The notes: a model not told the origin generated them from the sequence alone. A stretch of DNA of 64,000 nt from Clostridiales bacterium (GCA_024695415.1 JAILIE010000065.1:88923-152922); one strand, 5' to 3'; positions 8,348 to 18,175 are shown, numbered from the stretch's first letter. A program made the numbers and translations.

Positions 8348-9931
8348 ATGTCTCACCCCGACACGAAATCCGTTGCGAAAGGCGTATCCATCCTCGGTAT
8401 TACGGGGATTATCTGCAAGCTGGTCGGCGTTCTGTTTTCCATACCACTGAATATGATCAGCACGGAGATCGCCACCGTGTTCTATGTGGTCTATCCGACC
8501 TATACGCTTCTGCTGACGATTTCCAGCGCCGGTCTTCCGGTCGCTGTATCGCGTATGGTCGCCGGATTCCTGGCCCGCAGCGACGCCCGCAACGCCCGGA
8601 ACACATTCCGGGTCGCGCTGCTGTCGCTCTTTTCCGTGGGCGCGGTATTCTCCCTGCTCATGGTGGTGCTGAACAGCCAGCTGACGGCGATGGTCAACGT
8701 GGAGGAGGCTTCCCTCGGCTTCTACGCCATTGCGCCCTGCGTCCTGATCGTCTGCGTCCTGTCTGCCTTCCGCGGGTTTATCCAGGGGCAGCAGAACATG
8801 TTCCCCACCGCGATATCCCAGCTGATTGAGCAGGTCGGAAAGGTCGTCGTATCCCTTCCGCTGGCCTATATCGGCATCCATCATTACCACAGCGTAACAT
8901 ACGGCGCCGCCGGCGCCCTGTTCGGAATCACCGTCGCGGAATTCGCCGCGCTGATCTACATGCTCGTCCGCACACGGATCCACCGGAACGATATCAACCG
9001 GATTCCCCAGGCGGAAGAGGAAAAGCTGATGGAGAACAAAACCCTTCTCCGCCGGCTGGTGACCATTTCGATCCCCATCACCATCAGCGCCTGTATCATT
9101 CCGCTTTCCACATTCATCGATTCCGCCATGATGATCGACCGGATGATGGTCGCCGGGCTCGCGAAGGCTGATGCGAAAAGCGCCTACGGAATCTATACCA
9201 GCGTCGTGATCCGGCTGATCAATATACCGACCGCCCTGGCGCTGGCCATCTCCATGAGCCTGGTCCCGGTCATCTCCGCGAGGAGATCGGTGAACGACAT
9301 CGCGGGCATTCATTCCGAAAGCAATACCGGAATGCGGTACGCGTTCCTGATCGGTTTCCCCTGCTCCGTTGGCATGAGCCTCCTGTCCCGCGAAATCGTA
9401 TCGTTCTTTTACGGGGATGTTGCCTCCTTTTCCGCGGCGCAGATCCAGCTGGCCTCCGAACTGCTGACCTTCTCTGCCATGACGGTGGTGCTGTTCACCG
9501 CGGTCCAGGCGACCAGCAGCATCCTCCAGGGAATCCGCAAACAGAAGATCCCCATGTATACCATGATGGCCGGTGTCGCCGTCAAGATTGTCCTGAACTA
9601 CACGCTGATCGGAACAAAGGGAATCGATATCCACGGGGGACCCATCGCGTCCATCGCCTGCTATTCCGTCGCGATGATCCTGAACTTCATCTTCATGTGC
9701 CGCCACGCCCGGATGCCGTTCAACTGGAAGGACTGGGTGCTGAAGCCCGGCCTGGCGTCCGCCCTGATGGGAGTGGCGGTATACGGGGCAAAGCTGATCC
9801 TCCCCTCCGGACGGCTCTGGACCATCCTGGAAATTATCCTGGGCGTGGTCGTGTTCCTTGGTTCGGCGTTCCTGCTGAAGGCGGTGACGAAGGATGACCT
9901 TCGCGCGATGGCCAGGAGGAGCAAATCATGA
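8348..9931 (+). CDS. Polysaccharide biosynthesis/lipid flippase protein, SpoVB (YabM) type
   Basis: This integral membrane protein of the MOP superfamily has 527 residues and about 14 predicted helices. Relatives flip undecaprenyl-linked precursors for cell wall, spore cortex or polysaccharide. The N-terminus KGVSILGITGIICKLVG and the segments GLPVAVSRMVA and GFIQGQQNMFPTAISQLIEQ are typical of the SpoVB/MurJ-like group. GGAAAGGAG precedes the ATG. The gene is followed without a gap by mazG, which matches the Bacillus order yabM-yabN-yabO. A sporulation role should not be assumed from the name. Confidence 0.88.
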   Translation: MSHPDTKSVAKGVSILGITGIICKLVGVLFSIPLNMISTEIATVFYVVYPTYTLLLTISSAGLPVAVSRMVAGFLARSDARNARNTFRVALLSLFSVGAVFSLLMVVLNSQLTAMVNVEEASLGFYAIAPCVLIVCVLSAFRGFIQGQQNMFPTAISQLIEQVGKVVVSLPLAYIGIHHYHSVTYGAAGALFGITVAEFAALIYMLVRTRIHRNDINRIPQAEEEKLMENKTLLRRLVTISIPITISACIIPLSTFIDSAMMIDRMMVAGLAKADAKSAYGIYTSVVIRLINIPTALALAISMSLVPVISARRSVNDIAGIHSESNTGMRYAFLIGFPCSVGMSLLSREIVSFFYGDVASFSAAQIQLASELLTFSAMTVVLFTAVQATSSILQGIRKQKIPMYTMMAGVAVKIVLNYTLIGTKGIDIHGGPIASIACYSVAMILNFIFMCRHARMPFNWKDWVLKPGLASALMGVAVYGAKLILPSGRLWTILEIILGVVVFLGSAFLLKAVTKDDLRAMARRSKS

Positions 9932-11364
9932 CAGGCTTTTTGACCGTTGTATCCGTCGGGCCCGGGGATCCGGACCTCTGCAGCCGGAAAACGCTCGATA
10001 CGCTTCTTTCCGCCGGCGAGGTGATCCTGCGGACTGCCCGCCATCCGATCTCCGGGTGGCTGGAGGAAAACGGAATCCGGTGGTCCTCCCTGGACGATAT
10101 TTTTGAGTGTTCGGAAGACTTTGACGGAATGTACGGCCGGATGGCGGACCGGATCCTGGAAAAAGCCTCCCGGGAGGAAGGCGTCGTTTTCGCCGTGCCG
10201 GACATCCTTTCCGACCGCTCCCTTTCTGCTGCCATCAGATGCCTGAAGGAATCCGGCGTGCCGGTCCGGATCGTTCCCGGATTCTCCTACGCGGATTATT
10301 ACCTGGCGGCATGCCGGGAGGAGCTGGATACCTCGAACCTGCGCGTGTCTTCCGCCAGTGACGTTTCCTCCGTTCCCTACAATCCGAATATTCCCCTGCT
10401 GATTACGGAACTCGACAATCCGATGCTCGCCGGCGACGTGAAGGAATACCTGTCCGCTCTGGCGGACGACGAAACACCGATCCGCTTCATGGAAAGCGAA
10501 AGCGTCCGGACGATCCCGCTTTACGAGCTGGACCGGATGCCGGCGTACAGCCATCTTTCCGCCGCCTTTATTCCGGCCACGGACTATATGCACCGCCGCC
10601 GTTTCCACATGCAGGACCTGCGGGATATCATGGAGGCGCTCCGTTCTCCCGCCGGCTGTCCCTGGGACCGGATCCAGACGCATCAGACGCTCCGCCCGTA
10701 CCTGGTTGAGGAGGCCTGGGAGTCCGTCGCCGCGATCGACGAGGAGGATCCCCTGCATATGGCCGACGAACTGGGCGACCTTCTGTTCCAGATCGTGTTC
10801 CATTCGTCCATCGGCGCAAGCTTCGACGAGTTTACCCTCGATGACGTCATCAGCTCCATCTGTGCAAAGATGATCCGGCGCCATCCGCATGTTTTCGGGG
10901 ACGAATCGCTCCGCACGCCCGGCGAGGTCGCGGACAAGTGGGAAAAGCTGAAAAGCAAAGAGAACGGCAGCCGCTCGGTGAGCGACAGCCTGGACGATGT
11001 GGCTCCTTCCCTTCCGGCGCTGAAATACGCGGTGAAAGTGCATAAGAAGGCCGCGCAGCTTCCCGCCTGGAAACGGGACGCCGGGGAGATCGCCGAAAGC
11101 ATGGGGGATCTGGCCCGGAAGCTGGGCGGTTCCGCCGCGCCGACGAACGAGGACGCCGTGGGGGACCTGCTGTTCCTGTGCGCGCATTACTGCTTCCTGC
11201 GGGGGGTGGATCCGGAAATCGCGCTGCACCGGACCGTGGATCGCTTCCGGGAGCGGTTCCGCCTTGCCGAAAAAGCGGCCGTTCAGGACGGGAAATCGCC
11301 GGAATGCTTGACTTTCTCGGAACTTTGTGTATACTTAAAACATGTTGAAGGCGAAATTGAATAG
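9928..11364 (+). CDS. mazG: MazG family nucleoside triphosphate pyrophosphohydrolase with N-terminal methylase-like domain (YabN type)
   Basis: The protein has 478 residues. Residues 1-200 resemble a tetrapyrrole/SAM methylase domain (LTVVSVGPGDPDLCSRKTL). From about residue 230 a MazG domain follows, with LRSPAGCPWDRIQTHQTL, EEAWESVAAID and DELGDLLFQIVFHS, which contribute the acidic metal ligands. A weaker second MazG-like half fills the C-terminus. MazG hydrolyses noncanonical or excess NTPs to NMP and pyrophosphate. The start overlaps the spoVB-like stop (ATGA). The methylase domain is probably a fused relic with an unknown role, as in YabN. Confidence 0.92.
   Translation: MTGFLTVVSVGPGDPDLCSRKTLDTLLSAGEVILRTARHPISGWLEENGIRWSSLDDIFECSEDFDGMYGRMADRILEKASREEGVVFAVPDILSDRSLSAAIRCLKESGVPVRIVPGFSYADYYLAACREELDTSNLRVSSASDVSSVPYNPNIPLLITELDNPMLAGDVKEYLSALADDETPIRFMESESVRTIPLYELDRMPAYSHLSAAFIPATDYMHRRRFHMQDLRDIMEALRSPAGCPWDRIQTHQTLRPYLVEEAWESVAAIDEEDPLHMADELGDLLFQIVFHSSIGASFDEFTLDDVISSICAKMIRRHPHVFGDESLRTPGEVADKWEKLKSKENGSRSVSDSLDDVAPSLPALKYAVKVHKKAAQLPAWKRDAGEIAESMGDLARKLGGSAAPTNEDAVGDLLFLCAHYCFLRGVDPEIALHRTVDRFRERFRLAEKAAVQDGKSPECLTFSELCVYLKHVEGEIE
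11308..11335 (+). promoter_or_regulatory. Likely promoter of the HU gene
   Basis: TTGACT (11308-11313) and TATACT (11330-11335) are separated by 16 bp, inside the 3' end of mazG. A second TTGACA at 11374-11379 also lies upstream of the gene but has no well-spaced -10 box. Confidence 0.6.
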
Positions 11365-11433
11365 GTTTCTTCTTTGACATGCATTTATTTATTCTCGTGC
11401 ATATTAACACGAAACAAAAAGGAGGATTTACCC

Positions 11434-11733
11434 ATGAACAAAAGTGAACTGATCGCCGCGCTGGCCGAGAAGACCGAGTTTTCCAAGAAAGACGCCGAAA
11501 AAGCCCTGAACGCGTTTGTGGACGTCGTCAGCGATTCCCTGGCCAAGGGTGACAAAGTACAGCTGATCGGCTTCGGCACCTTCGATGTGAAAGCCCGTCC
11601 CGCCCGTACCGCCCGCAATCCGCGGACCGGCGCCGAGATTAAGATCGCAGCGACCAAGGCTCCCGCTTTCAAAGCCGGCAAAGCCCTGAAAGATAAAGTC
11701 AACACTCCTGCCAAGAAAAAGGGCAAGAAGTAA
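11434..11733 (+). CDS. hup: DNA-binding protein HU
   Basis: HU is the small dimeric nucleoid protein that bends DNA. The 99 residues include the helical N-terminus ([20 protein letters not shown]) and the beta arm motif [20 protein letters not shown]. The C-terminus has a short extra basic tail ([10 protein letters not shown]) beyond the usual 90 residues. ATG 11434 is preceded by AAAGGAGG. It stands between mazG and rqcP, as in many Firmicutes, with its own promoter and terminator. Confidence 0.96.
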   Translation: MNKSELIAALAEKTEFSKKDAEKALNAFVDVVSDSLAKGDKVQLIGFGTFDVKARPARTARNPRTGAEIKIAATKAPAFKAGKALKDKVNTPAKKKGKK

Positions 11734-11746
11734 TTTCAACCATTTC

Positions 11747-11779
11747 CGCCCGCAGGATTGATCCTGCGGGCGCTTTTTT
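11747..11779 (+). terminator. Terminator of hup
   Basis: Perfect 12-bp arms (11747-11758 and 11761-11772, CGCCCGCAGGAT and its complement) are followed by CTTTTTT. It ends 11 bp before rqcP, so rqcP-ispDF depend on read-through or on an unseen promoter. Confidence 0.9.
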
Positions 11780-11790
11780 GAGGTTTTATT

Positions 11791-12069
11791 ATGCGTCTGG
11801 ACAAATATCTGAAAGTATCGAGAATCATCAAGAGACGGACCGTGGCAAATGAAGCCTGCGCGTCCGGCCGGGTTACGCTGAACGACCGCGTCGCCAAGCC
11901 CGGCGCCGAGGTCAGACCGGGCGACCGGCTGACCATCCGCTTCGGTGAGCATATCGGCCAGTATGAAATCGTCAGCGTCGCGGAAACCGTCCGGAAGGAC
12001 CAGGCTTCCGCCATGTACAGGATCATCAGCGAGGACGCGGGCATGTCCGCGGAACGGAATCAGGAATGA
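11791..12069 (+). CDS. rqcP: S4-domain RNA-binding protein RqcP (YabO/RlbA)
   Basis: The 92-residue protein is a single S4 domain ([21 protein letters not shown], with the [13 protein letters not shown] loop). In Bacillus, RqcP binds the 50S subunit and the peptidyl-tRNA during ribosome-associated quality control, helping RqcH add alanine tails. Size, sequence and position after spoVB-mazG-hup support this paralogue over Hsp15. The stop overlaps the ispDF start (ATGA). The yabP/yabQ sporulation genes that usually follow are missing. Confidence 0.9.
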   Translation: MRLDKYLKVSRIIKRRTVANEACASGRVTLNDRVAKPGAEVRPGDRLTIRFGEHIGQYEIVSVAETVRKDQASAMYRIISEDAGMSAERNQE

Positions 12070-13244
12070 AAACAATCGTCATTATCGCCGCCGGCGGATC
12101 CGGGAGCCGGATGAACGCGGGAATCAACAAGGTGCTCCTTCCCCTTTGCGGGAAAACCGTCCTGCGCAGGAGCATGGAGGCTTTTGCCGTCCATGCGGAC
12201 CGGATGGTCGTGACGGCGCGTCCGGAGGACATGGAAGCGGTCCGGCGGGAGATCGAATCCGCTCCCCTCCCTTTTCCGGTCGTCGTGGCGGAAGGCGGCG
12301 CCAGCCGGCAGGAATCGGTTTTGAACGGGCTGCGGGCCGCGGATTGCGAACCGGCGGACGTCGTCATGGTCCATGACGGGGCCCGCTGCATGGCGGACGC
12401 CGATATGATCGAACGCGTCCTCGGGTCCTGTCTCCGCTCCGGAAGCGGGGTTCCGGTCCTGCCGGTGACGGACACCATCAAGGAATGCGGGGCGGACGGA
12501 ACCGTCCTCCGCACGCCGGACCGTTCCGTCCTGTTCAAGGCCCAGACCCCCCAGGCCTTCCGGTACAGGGAACTCCTGGAGGCTTCTGAACAGGCCGCCC
12601 GGGACGGATTCACCGCCACGGACGACGCTTCCGTGATGGAGCATGCCGGATTCCCCGTTCACACTGTGGAAGGTTCCCCCCGGAACATCAAGCTGACCAG
12701 CCGGGAGGACCTGATGGAGGCACAAAGAATGATTGAGCAGCAGGTACCGGTTTTCCGTGTCGGGCACGGATATGACGTGCACCGCCTGGTTCCTGACCGG
12801 AAGCTTGTTCTTTGCGGCGTCGATATCCCGTGGGAAATGGGCCTGCTGGGCCACAGCGACGCCGACGTGGCGCTGCACGCCCTGATGGACGCCATGCTGG
12901 GCGCCGCGGCCCTGGGAGACATCGGACAGCATTTCCCGGATACGGATCCCGCCTACCGGGGGATCTCCTCGATCCTTCTCCTGAAGGAAACGAACCGGAT
13001 CATCCGGGAAAAGGGATATTCCGTTGTCAACGCGGATATAACCATTGCCGCCCAGAAGCCGAAGCTCCTTCCCCATATTCCGGATATGCGAAAAAACGTT
13101 GCCGCCGCCCTCGGCTGTCCGGTGGATTCGGTCAGCGTGAAGGCGACGACAACGGAAAAACTCGGGTTTGAGGGACGGATGGAAGGCATATCCGCGCAGG
13201 CGGTCTGCCTGATTCAGGGAACAGCGTCGGTCAGCAGTGACTGA
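12066..13244 (+). CDS. ispDF: Bifunctional IspD/IspF (MEP cytidylyltransferase - MECDP synthase fusion)
   Basis: This 392-residue fusion catalyses two non-adjacent steps of the MEP isoprenoid pathway. Residues 1-225 are IspD, with the nucleotide-binding [21 protein letters not shown] and the later KAQTPQAFR. Residues 232-392 are IspF, with metal ligands in [11 protein letters not shown] and [19 protein letters not shown], then IGQHFPDTD and the C-terminal [13 protein letters not shown]. The linker is only a few residues. IspE, the intervening kinase, is not in the window; Dxs is at 31115-33001. It ends overlapping the convergent gene at 13214 by 31 bp. Confidence 0.96.
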   Translation: MKTIVIIAAGGSGSRMNAGINKVLLPLCGKTVLRRSMEAFAVHADRMVVTARPEDMEAVRREIESAPLPFPVVVAEGGASRQESVLNGLRAADCEPADVVMVHDGARCMADADMIERVLGSCLRSGSGVPVLPVTDTIKECGADGTVLRTPDRSVLFKAQTPQAFRYRELLEASEQAARDGFTATDDASVMEHAGFPVHTVEGSPRNIKLTSREDLMEAQRMIEQQVPVFRVGHGYDVHRLVPDRKLVLCGVDIPWEMGLLGHSDADVALHALMDAMLGAAALGDIGQHFPDTDPAYRGISSILLLKETNRIIREKGYSVVNADITIAAQKPKLLPHIPDMRKNVAAALGCPVDSVSVKATTTEKLGFEGRMEGISAQAVCLIQGTASVSSD

Positions 13245-14347
13245 TACGGTTCCGGAAGTGAACTGAAAATGTTCAGCAGCAGCAGGGAGGTCGATAATTT
13301 GATTTCCCTGCTGATTTTTTCTTCGTCGGCTTCCGCCATGGAATCCAGGCGGACCGTCCGGATACCTTCCGGCGCTTCATATGAAGAATCGTCCTTTGTT
13401 ACGGTAACCCGGCAGGAAGGCAGGCTTTCATCCCCGAAGCCGACGGAGCACTGAAGGATCGTATCCGGCGATTCGCCGAAGAGCGTACCGGAAGCGGTGA
13501 TGCCCGGTGCCCCGTTTGCCGGCTCGAAAGAATATTCGAACGCGATATCGCTTCCGTTTTTTCGGACGGCCAGGCTTTCCCGGGAAATCGTGGAGGAGGC
13601 GTCAATGGAGGGGTATCCCTGGCCGAGATCGTCCGCGTAAAGCATTTTATCGGCATCCAGGCCGTCGGATCCGCGGTTTACGGACCAGTACTCATAGTAG
13701 GTTTTCCCTTCGGCGCCGTAACCGGCGATCAGGGTGATATGTTCCGGCGAAAGATCTGCGGAGCAGGTCAGGATCGCGCTGTCCGCGTCATAAACCGTCA
13801 GGGAGGCGTATTCTCCCCCGTCGTACAGGGCGGCTTCACACATGAGGCGGCGCTGCGGCAGGGACCGGAGGGAAACGGTGGACGGGCCCAGCAGGGACTT
13901 CAGCCCGGAAAGGTTTTCCGGAACGGAATAAAAGAAAGCGAAATCGTACACCGAGAAACGAATCACTTCCCTTTCGGAAGCGGATCCGAAAACGTCCCCG
14001 GCAAAACGGCCGGTTTCACGCTCGGATCCCAGGAAGTCCGCCAGCTCGCGGAAAGACGCGGTCAGGATCCCGCTTACATCCGTTTCCATCAGGGACGCGA
14101 TCCGGCCGGTCAGGCTGAAGGGGCTGCTGTCCGTGACCTGATAATCGTCGGACAGGCAGAAACCCGGGAAAAGATCCGAAAGAATGCGGATCGAGCTTTC
14201 GTCCAGGAAGAAGTCCATGCCGGCCCGGAAATGGTAGTCCCCGGCGGAAAAATCCGCTTCGGTTTTGTAATGCTCAGCTGCCAGCGCGGCCGGAAGGCCG
14301 GAAAGAAGCAGCAGGACGGACAACAGGACGCAGACCAGTTTTCTCAT
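13214..14347 (-). CDS. Secreted protein of unknown function (third of a tandem trio)
   Basis: The 377 residues begin with a classical signal peptide ([22 protein letters not shown], cut after ALA). The mature part is acidic and alternates short strands, with Tyr/Ser-rich segments and no motif I recognise. It ends with a hydrophobic helix ([15 protein letters not shown]). The start ATG overlaps the stop of the upstream 496-residue gene (ATGA), with GGAGG upstream. The layout of signal, long strand-rich body and C-terminal helix is shared with the next two genes. It is probably an exported structural or binding protein. Confidence 0.75.
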   Translation of the reverse strand: MRKLVCVLLSVLLLLSGLPAALAAEHYKTEADFSAGDYHFRAGMDFFLDESSIRILSDLFPGFCLSDDYQVTDSSPFSLTGRIASLMETDVSGILTASFRELADFLGSERETGRFAGDVFGSASEREVIRFSVYDFAFFYSVPENLSGLKSLLGPSTVSLRSLPQRRLMCEAALYDGGEYASLTVYDADSAILTCSADLSPEHITLIAGYGAEGKTYYEYWSVNRGSDGLDADKMLYADDLGQGYPSIDASSTISRESLAVRKNGSDIAFEYSFEPANGAPGITASGTLFGESPDTILQCSVGFGDESLPSCRVTVTKDDSSYEAPEGIRTVRLDSMAEADEEKISREIKLSTSLLLLNIFSSLPEPYQSLLTDAVP

Positions 14348-15834
14348 TCGGCAGTACCTCCTTGGTCGTTCTCGTCCGCTTCCCGGACCCGGATGAGACT
14401 TCCGGCGGCATTCAGGAGGATTCCGGACAGGGCGGCCGCCTGACCGTCTTCATCCAGGCTGCTCCAGGATACGGCGCCGGCGGGATCGAAGGGGACAAAG
14501 GGCCAGGTGGAAGATGTTTTGACCTTGCCTTCGACCGAGAAGGAAAGATCGCTGCCGGTCCAGGACGCGGTGACCGCGAGCGTGGTCTGCGTGGTCCTTC
14601 CCGGCTTTCCGGAATAATGCAGGACGCACTCGATATCCACGGGCTCAAAGCGGTTGAACAGGTCTTCCGACACATTTTCCGGAAGGATCGACGGATCATA
14701 AAGGGCACGGACAGTGTAATGCTGGATTTCGTGCTCCTTTCCGGTGTTTTCATCGGTGTTGTTTTCCTGGGTGCGGCTGATCTGGAGACGGAGGGCATAG
14801 TTGCCGTCCTTTTTCTCCGGATCGGTCAGGTCTGCGTGGGCGACCTGGATCACCGTGTCATATTCCTTCTGCGCAAGGAGTTCTCCGGCGTTCTCCGGAA
14901 GGACGAAAACCCAGATCTGCTTTTCGCCGGACAGCGTCCAGCTGGACAGGCCGTTTTCACTCACCACGCGAAGCCGGGAGTATCCGGTCTGGGCGGCGTC
15001 GAGCGGAAGCACCATCTCCGTGGAGAAGGTCTCCCCCAGGGCGGAAACCGCCTTCCGGAACTCGATATTCCCGGGAAGGCTGATGGAGCCGATGACGTCC
15101 GCGTAATAATGCAGGAGCGCCGGATTCATGTAATACTGGGTCTGTTCTTCGGTCATATGGGGGAAAAGCAGGCGGAGCAGGTCCTCGTCGCCCGCGGCGG
15201 TTTCAACCAGGGAAAGAATCTGTTTTTTGACGTCTTCCGGGGGAATGGAACATGAAAGGATCATGCTCTGGACGGAGCCGTTTGTCTGCGTGGACGGATC
15301 CGAGAAATAGGAATTGATCCATTCGGTCAGTTTCTTCTCGTATTCTTCGAGGACGGGATTCCAGCTGCCGCGGCTTTCGGAGGACATGGTTGCCAGGGAA
15401 AGAAACGCGGAAGCGATGGAAGGATTCTCATACGCGGTGCCGATTTCGGATTCCAGCAGGGAGGACAGTTCGGGCAGCTGGTATACCGTACCCTGCAGCA
15501 GGCTTCCGGAAAGGAAGAGGCCCGTATCATTCCGGTACAGTTCCACGGTGTTGACCCGGTTTTCCGACTCATCGCTCTGGTAAACCACCAGATGCCATTC
15601 ACCGGAGGACATGTTCCGGAGAATATTGAACGGAGCGTTCCCGAAAGCAGCTAAAAACGGATTCTCCGCGGAATCCGCGTCGGTCGTAATCACAAAGGAG
15701 CCTTTCAGGCCGTTCTGGTCATTCTGGAGCTGACGGTCCATTTTGACAGGCAGCGTCACTTCTTCCGCCATTCCGGGAAGAAGCGCGGCAAGCAAAGAAA
15801 ACAGAATCAGGAAACTGATGATTCTTTTCATCAT
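14344..15834 (-). CDS. Secreted protein of unknown function (second of a tandem trio)
   Basis: The 496 residues start with a signal peptide (KRIISFLILFSLLAALLPGMAEE). The body contains repeated strand patterns such as GSFVITTDAD, WHLVVYQSDE and YALRLQISRT. A helical C-terminus (AALSGILLNAAGSLIRV) is followed by an acidic tail. No catalytic motif or known domain is recognised. AGGTGAACC precedes the ATGATG start. It lies 23 bp after the 449-residue gene and overlaps the 377-residue gene, so all three are probably made together. Confidence 0.75.
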   Translation of the reverse strand: MMKRIISFLILFSLLAALLPGMAEEVTLPVKMDRQLQNDQNGLKGSFVITTDADSAENPFLAAFGNAPFNILRNMSSGEWHLVVYQSDESENRVNTVELYRNDTGLFLSGSLLQGTVYQLPELSSLLESEIGTAYENPSIASAFLSLATMSSESRGSWNPVLEEYEKKLTEWINSYFSDPSTQTNGSVQSMILSCSIPPEDVKKQILSLVETAAGDEDLLRLLFPHMTEEQTQYYMNPALLHYYADVIGSISLPGNIEFRKAVSALGETFSTEMVLPLDAAQTGYSRLRVVSENGLSSWTLSGEKQIWVFVLPENAGELLAQKEYDTVIQVAHADLTDPEKKDGNYALRLQISRTQENNTDENTGKEHEIQHYTVRALYDPSILPENVSEDLFNRFEPVDIECVLHYSGKPGRTTQTTLAVTASWTGSDLSFSVEGKVKTSSTWPFVPFDPAGAVSWSSLDEDGQAAALSGILLNAAGSLIRVREADENDQGGTAE

Positions 15835-15857
15835 GGTTCACCTCGCGGTTGGTTTGG

Positions 15858-17207
15858 TCAGTCAGCCAGAATGAGGTCGGTCGCGGTCGCCGGCAGGTCT
15901 TTCAGAAGATAATCCAGGTCTTCCGGGGGAAGATGGATCAGCATCCGGAGCAATTCCGCCGACATCCTGTCGGTGAGGGTTTTCTCCGCGTCTCCTTCCG
16001 CGGTGATGATCTCCCGGCGGGATACCGGCAGCGGATCACAGGAGGAAACGCTGAAAACAAAACGCAGATGCTCCGTTTCTATTTTATCCAATTCATGCGT
16101 AAATTCAAGAGTTCCCTTGTATTCTTCGGGACCTTCCTGACACATGGAAAGGGAGACGGCGGAAGAGGATTTTACGCTGCCGGAAACGACGGATTCGGTA
16201 ATGGATCCCGTGACGTTTTCCTGTTCGGATTCCAGCAGGATATCCTTCTGGATCCGCGTCCGGACCCGCTCCCGGACCCGATCCTTTTCAATATGGCATT
16301 CCAGGCGCTCCGGCGCGTCGGGAGCGAAGGACCATTCCCTTCGGACCGTGTAGTTGTCCCGGTCGGACCCGCGGGTAACCGGGGTCGTCAGGGTCAGCGT
16401 ATCGCTGAGGGAAACGTCGCCGCGCAGGCATTTCCAGTCCAGGTTGACGTTCCGCAGGTGATCCTCGGACTCTCCCGCCACGCCGGTGTAATTGACCTTC
16501 ATCAGCCGGTCGTTCTCATCCGCCAGGAACGTGAAACGCTGCCGTCCGGAAAACACGAAGCCGGAAAGGAAGCCGGCGGCCCGCGGCCAGTCCGTTTCCC
16601 CTTCGTTCAGCCGGCCGGTAAGCTCCGGGAAGGTCTCATCCGTGAAGGACAGGGCGCTGCGCTGAACCGCGGTGCCGTAATCCCTGAACTTCGTCTGGAT
16701 TTTGCTTCGGGAAGCGGTTTGGGCGGTATCGAGGTACATCCGGGAAAAGCAGGAGTAGAATTCGTCCAGCAGGAGAATAACCTGTTCGCACTCCCCGATT
16801 CTCTCCAGCATATCCGTGGACGGATCGGAAAAGAAGCTTTCCCCCTCGGGATAGCAGTAAAGATGATCAGGATCCGCTGAAAACGCGTACAGCGTCTTTC
16901 CGTCCTCTTCGAACACCGTGACGGAAGGCCCCGGTATCCCGTCCGCTTCCAGGGAAATCTTCAGGACGCTTCCGTCCGTCCGGATCCGGAAGACGATATG
17001 TTTCATCAGGCGGTTCAGGCTTTCCGCCCGTTCCACGGACAGCTCGGGTCGCTTCAGGATTTCCGCGGTGAGCGTCATCTCCTTCGCGGAAAACGATTCG
17101 GCGAAAAACGTGTCCCGGAGCTCCGTAAGTCCGCTGGCGCCAGCCGAACCAAAGAGAAACGCGAATAGAAGCAGCAGCGCGAAAAAGCGCCGGATTCCTT
17201 TGTCCAT
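15858..17207 (-). CDS. Secreted protein of unknown function (first of a tandem trio)
   Basis: The 449 residues open with a signal peptide (KGIRRFFALLLLFAFLFGSAGASG). The central part is strand-rich and highly charged, with an Arg/Glu-rich stretch near residues 285-310 (HIEKDRVRERVRTRIQKD). The C-terminus is helical (SAELLRMLIHLPPEDLDYLLKD). I see no known domain. ATG 17207 overlaps the dusB stop codon (TAATG) and is preceded by GAGGAGG; upstream in-frame codons belong to the dusB region. Confidence 0.75.
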   Translation of the reverse strand: MDKGIRRFFALLLLFAFLFGSAGASGLTELRDTFFAESFSAKEMTLTAEILKRPELSVERAESLNRLMKHIVFRIRTDGSVLKISLEADGIPGPSVTVFEEDGKTLYAFSADPDHLYCYPEGESFFSDPSTDMLERIGECEQVILLLDEFYSCFSRMYLDTAQTASRSKIQTKFRDYGTAVQRSALSFTDETFPELTGRLNEGETDWPRAAGFLSGFVFSGRQRFTFLADENDRLMKVNYTGVAGESEDHLRNVNLDWKCLRGDVSLSDTLTLTTPVTRGSDRDNYTVRREWSFAPDAPERLECHIEKDRVRERVRTRIQKDILLESEQENVTGSITESVVSGSVKSSSAVSLSMCQEGPEEYKGTLEFTHELDKIETEHLRFVFSVSSCDPLPVSRREIITAEGDAEKTLTDRMSAELLRMLIHLPPEDLDYLLKDLPATATDLILAD

Positions 17208-18175
17208 TATGGTTCCTCCTCCCGTTCCCGGCCGGCTTCGTTGAAAAACCCGTCCAGCATCCGGAATACTTCCGCCGGATCGCCGCAGCGGTTGATCTCC
17301 GCGCGCAGCCGGGCGGCGCCGCGAAGGCCGTGGATATACCATCCGATATGTTTCCGCATCTCCCGAACGGCGATGTGTTCCGGCCTGGATTCGAGCATCA
17401 TCCCGTAATGCAGGCGGATCACCTCGTACCTTTCATCCAGGGTGGGTGCTTCCGCGGTTCCGCCGTTCATGTCGGCGGCGGCCTGCCGGAATATCCACGG
17501 ATTGCCCAGCGCTCCACGGCCGATCATCAGGGCGTCCACGCCGCTCATCCGGGCGAAGCGACGGGCGTCCTCCGGGGTAAAGATATCCCCGTTGCCGATC
17601 ACGGGAATGGAAACACTCTGTTTCACACGGGCGATGATGTCCCAGTCCGCGGCGCCGCTGTACTGCTGTTCGCGCGTGCGGCCGTGGACCGTGATCTCCC
17701 GGATGCCGGATTCCTCAGCCATTCGGGCGAAATCCAGCACATTGATATGATCCCGGTCCCAGCCGATCCGCATCTTGACGGAAACCGGAAGCCGGACGGC
17801 GCGGACCGTTTTCTCCATCATGCGGCGCGCGATAACCGGCGTCCGCATCAGGCCGCTTCCTTCCCCGGAACAGGCGACTTTCCGGGCGGGACAGCCCATA
17901 TTCAGGTCGATCCCGTCGTAGATGCCCAGCTGTTCGATCCGGGCGGCCGCTTCCGCCACCGTATCCGGATCCCTGCCGAAAAGCTGGAGGATCAGCTTTT
18001 TCTCTTCGGGCCCCCGGCGCATCAGTTCCCGGGTCGCCGCCTGTCCGGGAGCGCAAAGGTATCCCATTGCGCTGATCATTTCCGTATAGGCCGTGCCGCA
18101 TCCGAAGGAAAAGCAGATCGTCCGGTAGACATGGTCGGTTACACCGCACAGCGGTGCCAGGCGGATATCAATCAT
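17207..18175 (-). CDS. dusB: tRNA-dihydrouridine synthase
   Basis: The FMN enzyme reduces uridines in the tRNA D loop using NADPH. The 322 residues start LAPLCGVTDHVYRTICF, a normal Dus beginning. The catalytic Cys is in DLNMGCPARKVACSGEGS, and FMN contacts are expected at VKMRIGWD, EITVHGRT and PVIGNGDIF...MIGRGALGNPW. The start lies within the last codons of the upstream GH127-like gene, so it has no strong ribosome site of its own and is probably translated by coupling. The exact Dus subgroup is a best guess. Confidence 0.92.
   Translation of the reverse strand: MIDIRLAPLCGVTDHVYRTICFSFGCGTAYTEMISAMGYLCAPGQAATRELMRRGPEEKKLILQLFGRDPDTVAEAAARIEQLGIYDGIDLNMGCPARKVACSGEGSGLMRTPVIARRMMEKTVRAVRLPVSVKMRIGWDRDHINVLDFARMAEESGIREITVHGRTREQQYSGAADWDIIARVKQSVSIPVIGNGDIFTPEDARRFARMSGVDALMIGRGALGNPWIFRQAAADMNGGTAEAPTLDERYEVIRLHYGMMLESRPEHIAVREMRKHIGWYIHGLRGAARLRAEINRCGDPAEVFRMLDGFFNEAGREREEEP

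Noticed and set aside
11374..11405. TTGACA before hup as the main promoter
   Set aside because: The only -10-like words lie 18-20 bp away and are poor; the TTGACT/TATACT pair at 11308-11335 is better.
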